Shown here one piece after another: positions 36,325-45,769 of a stretch of DNA of 64,000 bases. This DNA comes from Cocleimonas flava. Lineage in GTDB: Bacteria; Pseudomonadota; Gammaproteobacteria; Thiotrichales; Thiotrichaceae. The first letter of the stretch is position 1, and the number at the start of each line of letters is the position of its first letter. The stretch lies in NCBI RefSeq assembly GCF_004339015.1, contig NZ_SMFQ01000004.1, positions 555,803-619,802 on the forward strand, written 5' to 3'. A program made the position numbers and the translations under genes. The notes below the pieces were generated by a model. That model did not search any database, was not told the origin of the DNA, and worked only from the letters and a program-made list of their open reading frames with translations.

Positions 36325-38172
36325 ATGTTAAATAGACTATCCATCGGTATGAGAATGCTAGTATTCATCATGCTGCCAGTTATCATATTCTTCGTGATTG
36401 GGATTATTTCTTTAAATGGTATTGACCAGGATCATCGCGCATTAAAAACGGGCGACCAAAACCTAAAGACGGTTTTAGCGTCATCTAACGTCAACTACAA
36501 TATCAATCAACATTACAGCCTACTCCTATCGAATATAAACATGGGATTTATTCCATGGTCTGAAGGTGAATCTAAAACCAGAAAAGGCATTCAGACTATT
36601 CAATCTAGCTTCTCAAAGTTTAATAGTGCGCTTTCTTCAGAAGAAAAAAGAACACCCGAAGTTAAAGAGCTTTTCAACGCACAGGACGATCTAATCGCAG
36701 GTTACGTATCGATCAAGAAATTCTTTAGCGATGGTTACGGTGAAGCAGAAAAAATTGCTTTGAATAACTACGCTCAAACCAAGATGCTCCCTCTTGCGAA
36801 AACTGTGGAAGACAAAATCAACAGTATTGTTGATGAAAAATTTGCTGAAACATCGGCCATAAGTAGCACCGCATTAGAACAAGCCGGCTTTACGCGTAAC
36901 AACGTACTTATCGCTTTATTTAGTGGCGTATTAGTTATGATCATTTTTGGTAATTTGATCATGCAATCAATCACCATCCCGACTAAGAACCTGACAGACG
37001 TTGTTCATCGTTTAGCGTCTGGTGAATACGATGCCCGTGTAACCACACGAGGTAAGGATGAATTCTTTAGTTTAGGTACTGCATTCAACTCTCTACTTGA
37101 TGACCGTGCTGTCACACTTAACACCATTGACTCAGAGCATAAGGAATTAAACCAATCAGTATTTGGTCTTCTGCAAGCCGTTGCTGAGTTAAGTGAACGT
37201 AACCTAACGATCCGCGCCAACGTAACAGAAGATGCAACAGGTCCTGTAGCGGATGCGATCAACTTACTTGCTGAAGAAACTTCAGCGACACTTTTCGAAG
37301 TTCGTAATGTTGCCACAGAAGTTAACGAAACGTCGCAGAAGGTAAATACTCACTTAATGTCGGTAAATAAACTCGCTATGAAAGAGCAGGAACGTGCGAT
37401 AGAAACAACCGATCAAATGAATAAAATGTTACTACGTCTAGATTCCATTGCAGAGTCTGCTGCGGCCACCAACACCATGGCTGACAATACCTCTATTTCA
37501 ACTAAGAGAGCGCATGAGTCAGTATCAGACACGCTAAACGGAATGTCCGTCATCCGTGAAACCGTTCAAGAAACGGGGAAACGTATTAAACAATTGGGTG
37601 AGCGTTCTCAAGAAATCTCTCATGTTATTGAAATCATCAACACCATCGCTGAAAGAACAACAGTATTGGCACTTAATGCCAGTATGCAGGCAGTTGCAGC
37701 TGGTGATGCAGGACGTGGCTTCTCTGTTATCGCGGAAGAAATTCAGCGACTGGCAGAAAGTTCTCGTGAATCTACCAGCCAGATTTCAACATTGGTACGA
37801 AACATTCAGCAAGAAACCAATACCACCATTGCCACCATGGACCAGACTATCGAGCAAGTAATCGACGGATCAACAAAAGCCGAAGATGCTGCAGAGCAGA
37901 TGAAACGCGTACTTGAGACGACTTCTGAGCTTGTACATTCGGTTGACCAGATCGCCATCGCATCTAAAGATCAGGTGAGTATCAGTGAGGGCCTTAAACA
38001 CAAAGCTGAAGGTATTCTTAAATCTACCCAATCTACCGGACAAGAATTACTGTCGTTAACAGGTTTGAGCCGCAATATGGCCGAATATGCACAACAACTC
38101 GTGAAGTCTGTAAATGTCTTTAAGATTGACGAAGAAGACTCCGCCAAAACTATACATAACGCAAAAGTATAA
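36325..38172 (+). CDS. pilJ: Methyl-accepting chemotaxis protein, PilJ type
   Basis: 615 residues. First membrane helix ~11-31 (MLVFIMLPVIIFFVIGIISL), periplasmic sensor ~32-190, second helix ~193-213, HAMP domain ~215-265, and a long signalling coiled coil. The hairpin tip reads ERTTVLALNASMQAVAAGDAGRGFSVIAEEIQRLAE, which matches PilJ (GDAGRGF) rather than flagellar receptors (GEQGRGF). Upstream of the histidine kinase by 19 bases. Confidence 0.9.
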   Translation: MLNRLSIGMRMLVFIMLPVIIFFVIGIISLNGIDQDHRALKTGDQNLKTVLASSNVNYNINQHYSLLLSNINMGFIPWSEGESKTRKGIQTIQSSFSKFNSALSSEEKRTPEVKELFNAQDDLIAGYVSIKKFFSDGYGEAEKIALNNYAQTKMLPLAKTVEDKINSIVDEKFAETSAISSTALEQAGFTRNNVLIALFSGVLVMIIFGNLIMQSITIPTKNLTDVVHRLASGEYDARVTTRGKDEFFSLGTAFNSLLDDRAVTLNTIDSEHKELNQSVFGLLQAVAELSERNLTIRANVTEDATGPVADAINLLAEETSATLFEVRNVATEVNETSQKVNTHLMSVNKLAMKEQERAIETTDQMNKMLLRLDSIAESAAATNTMADNTSISTKRAHESVSDTLNGMSVIRETVQETGKRIKQLGERSQEISHVIEIINTIAERTTVLALNASMQAVAAGDAGRGFSVIAEEIQRLAESSRESTSQISTLVRNIQQETNTTIATMDQTIEQVIDGSTKAEDAAEQMKRVLETTSELVHSVDQIAIASKDQVSISEGLKHKAEGILKSTQSTGQELLSLTGLSRNMAEYAQQLVKSVNVFKIDEEDSAKTIHNAKV

Positions 38173-38190
38173 GGTTTAGTTAAGGAACTC

Positions 38191-41100
38191 ATGGAAATGA
38201 CTGATATGACTGACACCATAGAAAAACAGCAATTAATTGCTGATGAGCTTGAAGATATCGTACTTGTTTTTTCCATGCTGGAAAAAAACAACCTTACACA
38301 ATCGTTGCAAACCGTAGAAAAGGGTTTGGAGCGCATTGACGCTATTTCTCAAGAGCACGATGCCGTTGCCTTAAGAGTAATCTCTCACTGGATGGGGATG
38401 AATCTTGAATTAAACGATGATACCCATGAGCAGATCACAACGTTACTCAGGGAAGATCATTTTTCTATATGGATTGATATTTTAGCGTCAGTGTTACGTC
38501 ACTATGACCCTGTATTACTTCCTCAATTACACCAGAGTTTAACCTCTCCACCATGGCTCATTAAGCCATCAGCTCCCCTGCTAAAAAGTATTGCCATATG
38601 GATTGAGGAAGGTCGCGCCCCCTCTCAAGACGTTGATGTAAAGTCGCAGTTAGAAGCAGAAACATCAACAGATGTTTTAACTGAGACATCAAAGAAACAA
38701 CCGACCAAAGAGACCAAAGACGAAAGTTCAGATGAGGTATTTATAGATACCCTGGAAGAGGAGTTTCTTCAAAAACATGTCTTTGAAGAAGTAGACCTGT
38801 CGATATTACATAAAAATTACAACCACAACACGGCAGCAATTCTAAAGGAATTAAAAGAACACCCTGATTTTAAAGTATCGCTGATTGAGATAGATAAAAC
38901 GGGCTTGTCTGATACTCCCCCGATCAATGAAAACAGCACTGTTCCAGAATCAGATAACAACGATGAGATGGATTTTCCTGGTTTTGACGACAATGATCGA
39001 TCTGACTTTGCCTTAGAAGTTGACGATATTGTAATGAATCTCTCAGCGAGTTCTTCAACATCAACCAAACCTTTAGAAGATATTGATTCTTATCTAAAAG
39101 AATTATCACGTTTGACACAACTTGCTGAAATTTCAAATTATGAAGGTGTATCAAATGCATCAAACTGGTGTCAAAAAAACATTCGTTTATTTAAAGAAAA
39201 TCAAAATGGAATCAATGAGCATTTCGTGAAGTCAGGTGAATGTTGGACCTGGATTGAGTTGCTAAACATCAGCATGAGTGATTCTGATGAAACCATTCAC
39301 TTAAATAATCTAACAATAGAATTAAATCGAAAAGAATGGTTGGAGTCATTTGAGGAAGAAGATCTAGAGAGACTGCTGATAGATATAAATCAAAATACTG
39401 AAGACCATACTCATCAATATGACTTAAATAACGACTTTGATCAGACCCTTAATAGTAATGATGATAATGATTTCAACTCGTTACAGACTAACAATGATCT
39501 TGAATTTCCTTTATTTGAAATACCCGAATTACTTGATTCCGCAGTAGTCACAGATCTAGTTTCAGAAATTCCTCTTTTTGACAATAACGCTGATGATGGC
39601 TCCGGAAAAAGCTATGAGACATCAGGATTAGAAACGAGCTGGAATGACGATATTCATCCTGAGTTGCTATCTGTTTATTTAGCGGAAACACCAGACCAAA
39701 TTACCAAACTCACCCCCCTACTTTCAGCCATTAGCGAAAACAAAGCTGACAATGATGAAAAATATACGGCAGCCAGATTGGCGCATACCATTAAGGGTGG
39801 AAGCGCTGTTGTAGGTATCAACGCACTCTCTGAATATGCACACCGACTAGAAACATTACTGGATTTTTCTGTAGAGCACCCGTTACCAGACGAACTGTTG
39901 TCGATATTACCTGACACTGCAAACTGCTTAGAACACTTATTTGATGCGATTCAAAGCAAGCAAAAAGAACCTCAAGAATTTTTAGGTATTTATAATAAAT
40001 TATCATATTTTGTTGATCATCTTGAAGATTACCAAACTGATGACGACACGTCACAACAAGACATAAGTAATCAAGAAGAAGAGCTTGAAGCATTAAATAT
40101 CAATGATTTACCAGATTTCATTCAATCTCAGAATTCCTTAAATGATTCACTCGAAACTGAGATTTTTAAAGGTTTGGCCGATGAATCTGAAGAAGCATTA
40201 GAAGATGCCATTCTGAAAAATGAACAGGCATTTTTTGATGAAAGCACCAATGCAAATAATCAAGAAGACGCTACAAGTAATTATGAAATAATTACATCAG
40301 CCGCACATTCCCTCGAAGAGATAAGACTCCCTGACGAAATCCCTAACGCTTTAGAAAAAATAGATAACTTCGTTGATGATAAGCAGAACAACGATTTTGG
40401 CAACCTCGATCATTTCGATATCGCAGATGACAGCAATGACATCACGGTCGAGATAGATGACATTGTTATGACCTTGGCGAGTATTACAGCAAACTCGGAA
40501 GATGTTTTCCAAAACATCGAAAAATACAATCTCGAGTTAGATCGTTTTGAAATGCTGGCTGAAATTTCGGGCTATCCTGAACTTGCAAAATTAAGCCAGT
40601 GGTGTCAAAGCAACTTATTTGAATTCACAAATATTCAAACAGAATCAAGCGAACAATTTATCTCTACAGGTGAATGCTGGGCATGGTTAGAGCATCTTGG
40701 AATCTGCCTTAATGATCCAGAAGACCCCTCGAATCTATCATTTCTTACAGCCGAGCTGATACGCGAAGAATGGACCGAAACGCTAGATATTAATGAGTTA
40801 CAAAATGTTCTGTTAGCGATTAGAAAAGAAGCATTTTTTGATGTTTCTATTGACGACGACTCTAGTGACAGCTCTAGTGAAGGTTCTTTTAAAGATTCTG
40901 CTAATGATGATGTGAATAATCCTGAAGAGGATGGTTACAATTTAAATTCGGACACAAATACCGACATAACATCAAACATAGAAACTATAGAAAACACCCT
41001 GCAATTTACAACAGATAATAATGAAATTACGGCAAATCAGCTCCCCAAAGTAGACGACGTAAGTGATTTAGATACCACTAACCCTTTTGAAGACAGTACA

Positions 41101-43599
41101 CAGGAGAACATTAGTAGCGACAATAGTGATAACAGTAATAGCAGTGATAACAAGCAATCCGAAGAAGTAATCAGTTGGGATAGTGATATACACCCTGAAT
41201 TACTATCCACTTACTTTCAGGAAACCCCAGACCAAGTCGCTGAAGTTGCAGGATTACTGCATAAAATATCAAACAATAAAGCAAGCAAGGATGACTATAA
41301 AAAAGCATCACGCATCGCTCACACCATCAAAGGTGCGAGCGGCATTGTTGGCTTAACGTCACTGGTAGATTTAACCCACAGACTTGAAGATATTCTGGAT
41401 TTTTCAGTCAACAATGAACTACCCAAAGATACTGCTGACTTTTTAGCTGACACTTCCGATTGTCTGGAAAGCCTGTTTGAAACAATTCAGCAAAAGCGAC
41501 AAGCTCCAGAAGAGTTATCATTTGTACTCGACAAATTAACCACATTTACCGAAGAACTAGACGCTATAGAAAATAGCTCTGCAGACAGAAGTGGACAGGA
41601 CGACCTCGAATTTGACAGCCCAGAATTACCTGATTTTATAGAGTCTGTGTCTGATTCTATGTCTAATACCGTGTCTAATACCGTGTCTAATACTGTGGCT
41701 AATACATTATCGACCCCGGCAGCAACATCATATTCAGGCAATACCGTCGATACAAACTTATCCGTTTCTGAAACACATATACGTGTTCCCGTGGATATTA
41801 TTGATAAGCTACTCAATCTGGCGGGTGAACTGGTAACAACCTCAACGAAAGTATCTGACCAACTGAAACAAACAGAAATCACCAATAAAGACATTCAGAC
41901 ACAAGATACGCATGTGCATAAGATGTTGAATGAGTTGAATGACACGATCTATCAGCAAGAAAAAGATCAGCATAAAATGCTGTCCAGTCTTCAGGAAAGT
42001 GATTTTGACTCGCTGGAAATGGACACTTATAACGAACTTCATAGTGTTGTTGGTTTATTAACAGAAAGTATTCTGGATAGTGAAACGATAGAAAATAATC
42101 TGTCGAAACAGTTACGTGATATTCAGGAAGACTTGCAGTCGCTGGATAAATTAAACAAAGAATTAAGTGACGTTATTCTGAGTTCTCGCATGGTTTCTTT
42201 GAATACATTGATTCCTCGACTAGAAAGAATTGTGCGCGAAACCTGTCGTAAAACGGGCAAGAAAGCTGAATTGATAGTGACCGGTAATGATATCAATATT
42301 GATACTGATATTCTTAACGGACTTGTAGATCCGCTACTACATTTATTGCGCAATGCAATAGATCACGGCATCGAATCCCCCGAACAAAGAGCGACTAAAA
42401 ACAAAGATGAGATTGGTATTATCCTGCTCGACTTTAGCCGTGAAGGAAATCATATCTTGATGCAGTTGCAAGATGATGGAGCGGGTATTGACCCAGAATT
42501 CATCTACCAACGCGCGATCGATAAGGACATTATCACACCCGATCAGGAATTCTCCCCTGCTGAAACATTAAAACTCATTTTACACCCAGGATTTAGCACA
42601 CAGGAAAGTGTCAGCGAAGTGTCAGGCCGTGGTGTCGGCATGGACGTCGTAAACACATCTGTAGAAAACCTCAAAGGTGAATTGCAGATCAACAGCGAGA
42701 TGAATCAAGGCACGCGCTTTAACGTCAGGATTCCGCTAACACTGATTACCAATACTACATTGTTGGTTAAGGCGTCCGATAATCCAGTCGCGATAGCCTC
42801 AGAAAACATAGATCAAATTCTGTATCTAGCGCCAGAACGCGTTATTGAAAAGAAGGGCAGACATTATGTAAGCCATAATGACACAGAACTGATTATCCAC
42901 TCCTTATCGGAGTTGCTAGATTGGTCCGACGAGGCAATCGATTTCAGTAAACCACATACGCTACTGTTAATTAAAACAGGTGAGCATTTACAAGCCGTGC
43001 AAATAGAAGAAATTATCTATTCACGCGAAGTGGTGGTAAAAAACCTAGAGCCTTGGGTTAACGCCAGAAAAGGCATAACAGGTGCTTGTCACTTGAATGA
43101 TGGTGGCGTTGCTCCGGTAATTAATCTGGTCACTATTTTAAAGAATGCGGCTACAGAATCCTCGACTAAGAAGACTCATAAAGTCAAAACCAAACAGCCT
43201 GAAGCAGAAATCAAAGCTGCACAAAAGATTCTCGTGGTCGACGATTCGATGAGCAATCGTAAAGCCTTGAGTCTGATTATCGAACAAACCGAATACGAAG
43301 TACTAACAGCGGTAGATGGTCTTGATGCACTTCAGGTGATGAACGACAACGACATTGATATGGTCTTCACCGATCTTGAAATGCCCCGTATGAATGGTTT
43401 GGAATTCACGCAAGCCGTTCGAGCATGGAATGATAAAAAAGACACTCCAGTAATCATGATTACCTCGCGAACCACCGCAAAACATAGAAACCTTGCAGCA
43501 AAAGCCGGTGTCGATGATTACCTAACAAAGCCCGTTGTTACCGAGACCTTACTCGAATCAATGAATACCTGGCTAAAACAGAAAGAAGCGACTGAATAA
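38191..43599 (+). CDS. chpA: ChpA-like hybrid histidine kinase of the type IV pilus chemosensory system
   Basis: 1802 residues. Two Hpt domains carry phospho-accepting His532 (HTIKGGSAVVG) and His1044 (HTIKGASGIVG). Each is preceded by a related ~140-residue helical module (starting near 272 and 750; EVDDIVMNL and EIDDIVMTL, both with WCQ and a SGECW/TGECW block), so module plus Hpt is duplicated. Then come a CheA-type dimerisation region, a kinase ATPase domain (LRNAIDHGIESPEQ, DDGAGID, GRGVGMDVV), a CheW-like domain and a C-terminal receiver with D1728 (FTDLEMPRMNG). Pseudomonas ChpA has more phosphotransfer domains, so this is a reduced version. Acidic linkers are long. Contains C6 motif copy 9. 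Confidence 0.93.
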   Translation: MEMTDMTDTIEKQQLIADELEDIVLVFSMLEKNNLTQSLQTVEKGLERIDAISQEHDAVALRVISHWMGMNLELNDDTHEQITTLLREDHFSIWIDILASVLRHYDPVLLPQLHQSLTSPPWLIKPSAPLLKSIAIWIEEGRAPSQDVDVKSQLEAETSTDVLTETSKKQPTKETKDESSDEVFIDTLEEEFLQKHVFEEVDLSILHKNYNHNTAAILKELKEHPDFKVSLIEIDKTGLSDTPPINENSTVPESDNNDEMDFPGFDDNDRSDFALEVDDIVMNLSASSSTSTKPLEDIDSYLKELSRLTQLAEISNYEGVSNASNWCQKNIRLFKENQNGINEHFVKSGECWTWIELLNISMSDSDETIHLNNLTIELNRKEWLESFEEEDLERLLIDINQNTEDHTHQYDLNNDFDQTLNSNDDNDFNSLQTNNDLEFPLFEIPELLDSAVVTDLVSEIPLFDNNADDGSGKSYETSGLETSWNDDIHPELLSVYLAETPDQITKLTPLLSAISENKADNDEKYTAARLAHTIKGGSAVVGINALSEYAHRLETLLDFSVEHPLPDELLSILPDTANCLEHLFDAIQSKQKEPQEFLGIYNKLSYFVDHLEDYQTDDDTSQQDISNQEEELEALNINDLPDFIQSQNSLNDSLETEIFKGLADESEEALEDAILKNEQAFFDESTNANNQEDATSNYEIITSAAHSLEEIRLPDEIPNALEKIDNFVDDKQNNDFGNLDHFDIADDSNDITVEIDDIVMTLASITANSEDVFQNIEKYNLELDRFEMLAEISGYPELAKLSQWCQSNLFEFTNIQTESSEQFISTGECWAWLEHLGICLNDPEDPSNLSFLTAELIREEWTETLDINELQNVLLAIRKEAFFDVSIDDDSSDSSSEGSFKDSANDDVNNPEEDGYNLNSDTNTDITSNIETIENTLQFTTDNNEITANQLPKVDDVSDLDTTNPFEDSTQENISSDNSDNSNSSDNKQSEEVISWDSDIHPELLSTYFQETPDQVAEVAGLLHKISNNKASKDDYKKASRIAHTIKGASGIVGLTSLVDLTHRLEDILDFSVNNELPKDTADFLADTSDCLESLFETIQQKRQAPEELSFVLDKLTTFTEELDAIENSSADRSGQDDLEFDSPELPDFIESVSDSMSNTVSNTVSNTVANTLSTPAATSYSGNTVDTNLSVSETHIRVPVDIIDKLLNLAGELVTTSTKVSDQLKQTEITNKDIQTQDTHVHKMLNELNDTIYQQEKDQHKMLSSLQESDFDSLEMDTYNELHSVVGLLTESILDSETIENNLSKQLRDIQEDLQSLDKLNKELSDVILSSRMVSLNTLIPRLERIVRETCRKTGKKAELIVTGNDINIDTDILNGLVDPLLHLLRNAIDHGIESPEQRATKNKDEIGIILLDFSREGNHILMQLQDDGAGIDPEFIYQRAIDKDIITPDQEFSPAETLKLILHPGFSTQESVSEVSGRGVGMDVVNTSVENLKGELQINSEMNQGTRFNVRIPLTLITNTTLLVKASDNPVAIASENIDQILYLAPERVIEKKGRHYVSHNDTELIIHSLSELLDWSDEAIDFSKPHTLLLIKTGEHLQAVQIEEIIYSREVVVKNLEPWVNARKGITGACHLNDGGVAPVINLVTILKNAATESSTKKTHKVKTKQPEAEIKAAQKILVVDDSMSNRKALSLIIEQTEYEVLTAVDGLDALQVMNDNDIDMVFTDLEMPRMNGLEFTQAVRAWNDKKDTPVIMITSRTTAKHRNLAAKAGVDDYLTKPVVTETLLESMNTWLKQKEATE
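39711..39730 (+). repeat. Interspersed C6 motif, copy 9 (inside chpA)
   Basis: CACCCCCCTACTTTCAGCCA encodes TPLLSA in the first Hpt domain. The equivalent position in the second Hpt (AGLLHK) has unrelated DNA, so the motif was acquired or retained at nucleotide level. Confidence 0.75.
41659..41706 (+). repeat. 12-bp tandem repeat in chpA linker
   Basis: Four near-identical 12-bp units, TCTAATACCGTG type, encode the SNTVSNTVSNTVANT linker after the second Hpt. In-frame slippage would change linker length only. Confidence 0.65.
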
Positions 43600-43607
43600 T
43601 AGAAACA

Positions 43608-43633
43608 CACCCCCCTACTTACAGGCACTTTTT
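43608..43633 (+). repeat. Interspersed C6 motif, copy 10
   Basis: CACCCCCCTACTTACAGGCAC then T5, nine bases after the chpA stop. Confidence 0.85.
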
Positions 43634-43716
43634 AACTAAATCAATTAAACAAGATTTAAGCCAGATTAAGATGTAAGTAGTCTATTCAGCACATACAAGT
43701 ACGCTAGACGATAAGA

Positions 43717-43748
43717 AGACAAAAAGACAAAAAGACAAAAAGACAAAA
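43717..43748. repeat. 8-bp tandem repeat (AGACAAAA x4)
   Basis: Four perfect AGACAAAA units about 27 bases before the start of the PilG-like gene. Slippage could change spacing to its ribosome site or promoter. Confidence 0.7.
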
Positions 43749-43775
43749 TTAGTTAAAAAAATGGATAACTAAACG

Positions 43776-44732
43776 ATGAATGACACAAGCCCCGAAAACG
43801 AAACTAATGATATGAATACTGAAAAAAGTATTGGCATTCACACGATTGGCTTAGATGCTAGAGAGTTAGCCATCTTCGATCGTGTGGTAGCTTTCAATTT
43901 CACGCATGGATTGGTTGCGCATAAAACAACAAATAGTGAAGAAGCAGATCTCATCATTGTTAGTCAGAATGAGTATCCTTCACTCCAATCAACACTACTG
44001 AATAATAAAACCGTTTTCCTGGTCTCTGATAAACCATCCAATGAAAGCGTAGATGCTCAAATTCAACGTCCGTTATTAATCACCAAAGTCATGAATGCCT
44101 TAGGTGAAGCGATTGAAATCGTAAAACAAAAACGTTTAGCAGTGCCTGTAGCAAACCTACAGGAAGATATTGCATCAGAAGTCGACCTATCTGAAAACGT
44201 AACATCATTAACTGCTGATCACCAAACCAGCACAGATACGATCATTGATAACAGCATCACCACGTTAAGCGCATCAAGCGAAACAGAGAGCAAAATAGAA
44301 ACTGAAGCAGATAGCAGATCAGAAAAAGCCCATCATGCTTTAGTCATCGATGACAGTGCGTCAATTAGAAAGCAGCTTGAATTAGAATTACGCGATGCTG
44401 GTGTTACATCAGACTTTGCAGAATCGGGTGAAGATGCTTTGGAGAAAGTTAAAGAAGGACAGTTCGATCTGATCTTCCTCGATATTATTATGCCTGGCAT
44501 CGACGGTTATGAAACCTGCAAGCAGATTCGTGCGATGGCGGAATACAAAAAAACACCAATCATTATGCTCAGTGGTAAAACCTCTCCTCTGGATGAAGTA
44601 CAGGGAGTGATCGCAGGTGCTACAACGTATCTGACCAAACCTGCGCAACGAGACAAACTGCAAGAAACACTGAATAGAGTAACTAAGTGGATTGATAATT
44701 TTTCTCAATCCAAACACACAGAAACGGTCTGA
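43776..44732 (+). CDS. Response regulator with degenerate N-terminal and active C-terminal receiver, PilG-like
   Basis: 318 residues. Residues ~20-125 look like a receiver without its phospho-acceptor Asp (ADLIIVSQNEYPSL, then VFLVSDKPSN, RPLLITKVMNAL). A Ser/Thr/Glu linker follows. Residues ~190-310 are a full receiver: VIDDSAS, D236 in LIFLDIIMPGIDGYETC, Lys in YLTKPAQ. DGYETC and MLSGKTSPLDE resemble PilG. Placed after chpA, so probably a phosphorylation output of the pil/chp pathway. Confidence 0.75.
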   Translation: MNDTSPENETNDMNTEKSIGIHTIGLDARELAIFDRVVAFNFTHGLVAHKTTNSEEADLIIVSQNEYPSLQSTLLNNKTVFLVSDKPSNESVDAQIQRPLLITKVMNALGEAIEIVKQKRLAVPVANLQEDIASEVDLSENVTSLTADHQTSTDTIIDNSITTLSASSETESKIETEADSRSEKAHHALVIDDSASIRKQLELELRDAGVTSDFAESGEDALEKVKEGQFDLIFLDIIMPGIDGYETCKQIRAMAEYKKTPIIMLSGKTSPLDEVQGVIAGATTYLTKPAQRDKLQETLNRVTKWIDNFSQSKHTETV

Positions 44733-44753
44733 TAGCTTAACTATCAAACCGTT
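44723..44753. terminator. Hairpin at the convergent junction
   Basis: AACGGTCTGATAG / CTATCAAACCGTT with loop CTTAA, 13-bp stem with one mismatch. It overlaps the stop of the PilG-like gene and lies 28 bases from the stop of the DsrC-like gene. It has no T run, so termination is inferred from position only. Confidence 0.45.
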
Positions 44754-44780
44754 ATCAACTGTTCAACACTTGAGGGAGGC

Positions 44781-45119
44781 TCAGTAACCGCCTTTGCGTG
44801 TTGTCGCTGGCAAACCAGATACTTTTAAGCCTTGTTTGCTAGGCGCACCCGGGAATAGATTATACAAATCTTTACCCTTTAATTTTTCGCCCCAAACGCC
44901 GGACATGTGCTTGGTAATGGCACGTTCCATGGGCTGATTTCCACCGTTATTGATATATTCATCTCGCAAAAAAGCGACAACATCCATGTGTTTATCGGTT
45001 AGCTCGATACCTTCTGCGTCGGCAAGTGCCTTGCACACATCTTCATTCCAGTCATTTAAATCTACTAAATATCCCGCTTCAGTCGTCGCGATAGAATTAC
45101 CATTAACTTCAAGTGCCAT
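44781..45119 (-). CDS. DsrC/TusE-family paralogue lacking both C-terminal cysteines
   Basis: 112 residues. Clearly homologous to the DsrC at 27950 (MALEVNGNSI, AGYLVDLNDWNEDVCKALA, LFPGAPSKQGLKVSGLP), but the arm ends TTRKGGY: the position of Cys98 is Leu and the penultimate Cys is absent. Sulfur transfer by this arm is therefore impossible. Known: such cysteine-poor relatives (RspA-type) are thought to act as regulators. Divergent from a 63-aa acidic protein. A Cys elsewhere (DVCKA) is not in the arm. Confidence 0.85.
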   Translation of the reverse strand: MALEVNGNSIATTEAGYLVDLNDWNEDVCKALADAEGIELTDKHMDVVAFLRDEYINNGGNQPMERAITKHMSGVWGEKLKGKDLYNLFPGAPSKQGLKVSGLPATTRKGGY

Positions 45120-45359
45120 CTATTAACTCCTCTCTTTTTTTGGATAGACAAAAGATGAAAATGCCCACTAAAACCAATTCAGCATTTTCTAATATAGAAA
45201 TACAATGTCATAGCTTAAATCGATTGTCACCCCCTCCTATACTAAGGAAATAAATATTAATCAATTCTAATATCCTTAAATGGGTATACCCCTTAAACGG
45301 CGCTACAGGTATATTATTGAACATATAATTCATCCAAAATATATCTCTGGAGACGACAC
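45120..45359. other. Divergent intergenic region
   Basis: 240 bases with promoters for the DsrC-like gene (minus) and the 63-aa gene (plus). GTCACCCCCTCCTATACT at about 45226 faintly resembles the C6 motif. GGAGACGACAC before 45360 is a good ribosome site. Confidence 0.4.
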
Positions 45360-45551
45360 ATGAGCAACAAAGCAGAACTCATCCAAGAAATGCTTGATAT
45401 GCAGGCTAAGTTTATTAAATACGAGCAAAGTGGCGAGTTTGATGCCGAAGATTATTATGTTGGTGAATGGAAAGCTTATCGTGAACGTTACCAGGAATTA
45501 ACCAATCAAGTTCGTGACCTAGCATCTGAAGAAGCTAATTTCTGGAAATAA
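45360..45551 (+). CDS. Small acidic protein, unknown function (63 aa)
   Basis: Good ribosome site (GGAG nine bases before ATG). Helical, acidic, no Cys, no membrane segment: ELIQEMLDMQAKFIKYEQSG, then YYVGEWKAYRERYQELTNQV. Followed by a clear terminator, so it is a single-gene unit. Divergent partner of the DsrC-like gene, which hints at a role in sulfur metabolism or its control; this is inference only. Confidence 0.75.
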   Translation: MSNKAELIQEMLDMQAKFIKYEQSGEFDAEDYYVGEWKAYRERYQELTNQVRDLASEEANFWK

Positions 45552-45588
45552 TCGCTTAGCGATAATCAGCATTAAATCATTTTAAAAG

Positions 45589-45612
45589 AACCGCTTGTAT
45601 AGCGGTTTTTTT
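45589..45612 (+). terminator. Rho-independent terminator of the 63-aa gene
   Basis: Perfect 7-bp stem AACCGCT-TGTAT-AGCGGTT followed directly by T5. A second small hairpin (ATCGC-TTA-GCGAT) lies just after the stop codon. Confidence 0.85.
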
Positions 45613-45645
45613 GTACGTGTTTGTTAAACATTTAAATGACCAAGT

Positions 45646-45672
45646 CACCCCCCTACTTACAGGCCGTTTTTT
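45646..45672 (+). repeat. Interspersed C6 motif, copy 11
   Basis: CACCCCCCTACTTACAGGCCG then T6, 34 bases beyond a complete terminator, so it is not needed to end that transcript. Confidence 0.88.
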
Positions 45673-45769
45673 CAACACCTATTCCTATTAATTGACTTAT
45701 CTAGATTACTAAACTATTTCTAAGGTTGCATTAGTGCAAAAACTCACTTGAATCTACTCAGGAATATTC

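Noticed and set aside
44781..45119. A true TusE
   Set aside because: TusE keeps the penultimate cysteine of the C-terminal arm; this protein has none there.
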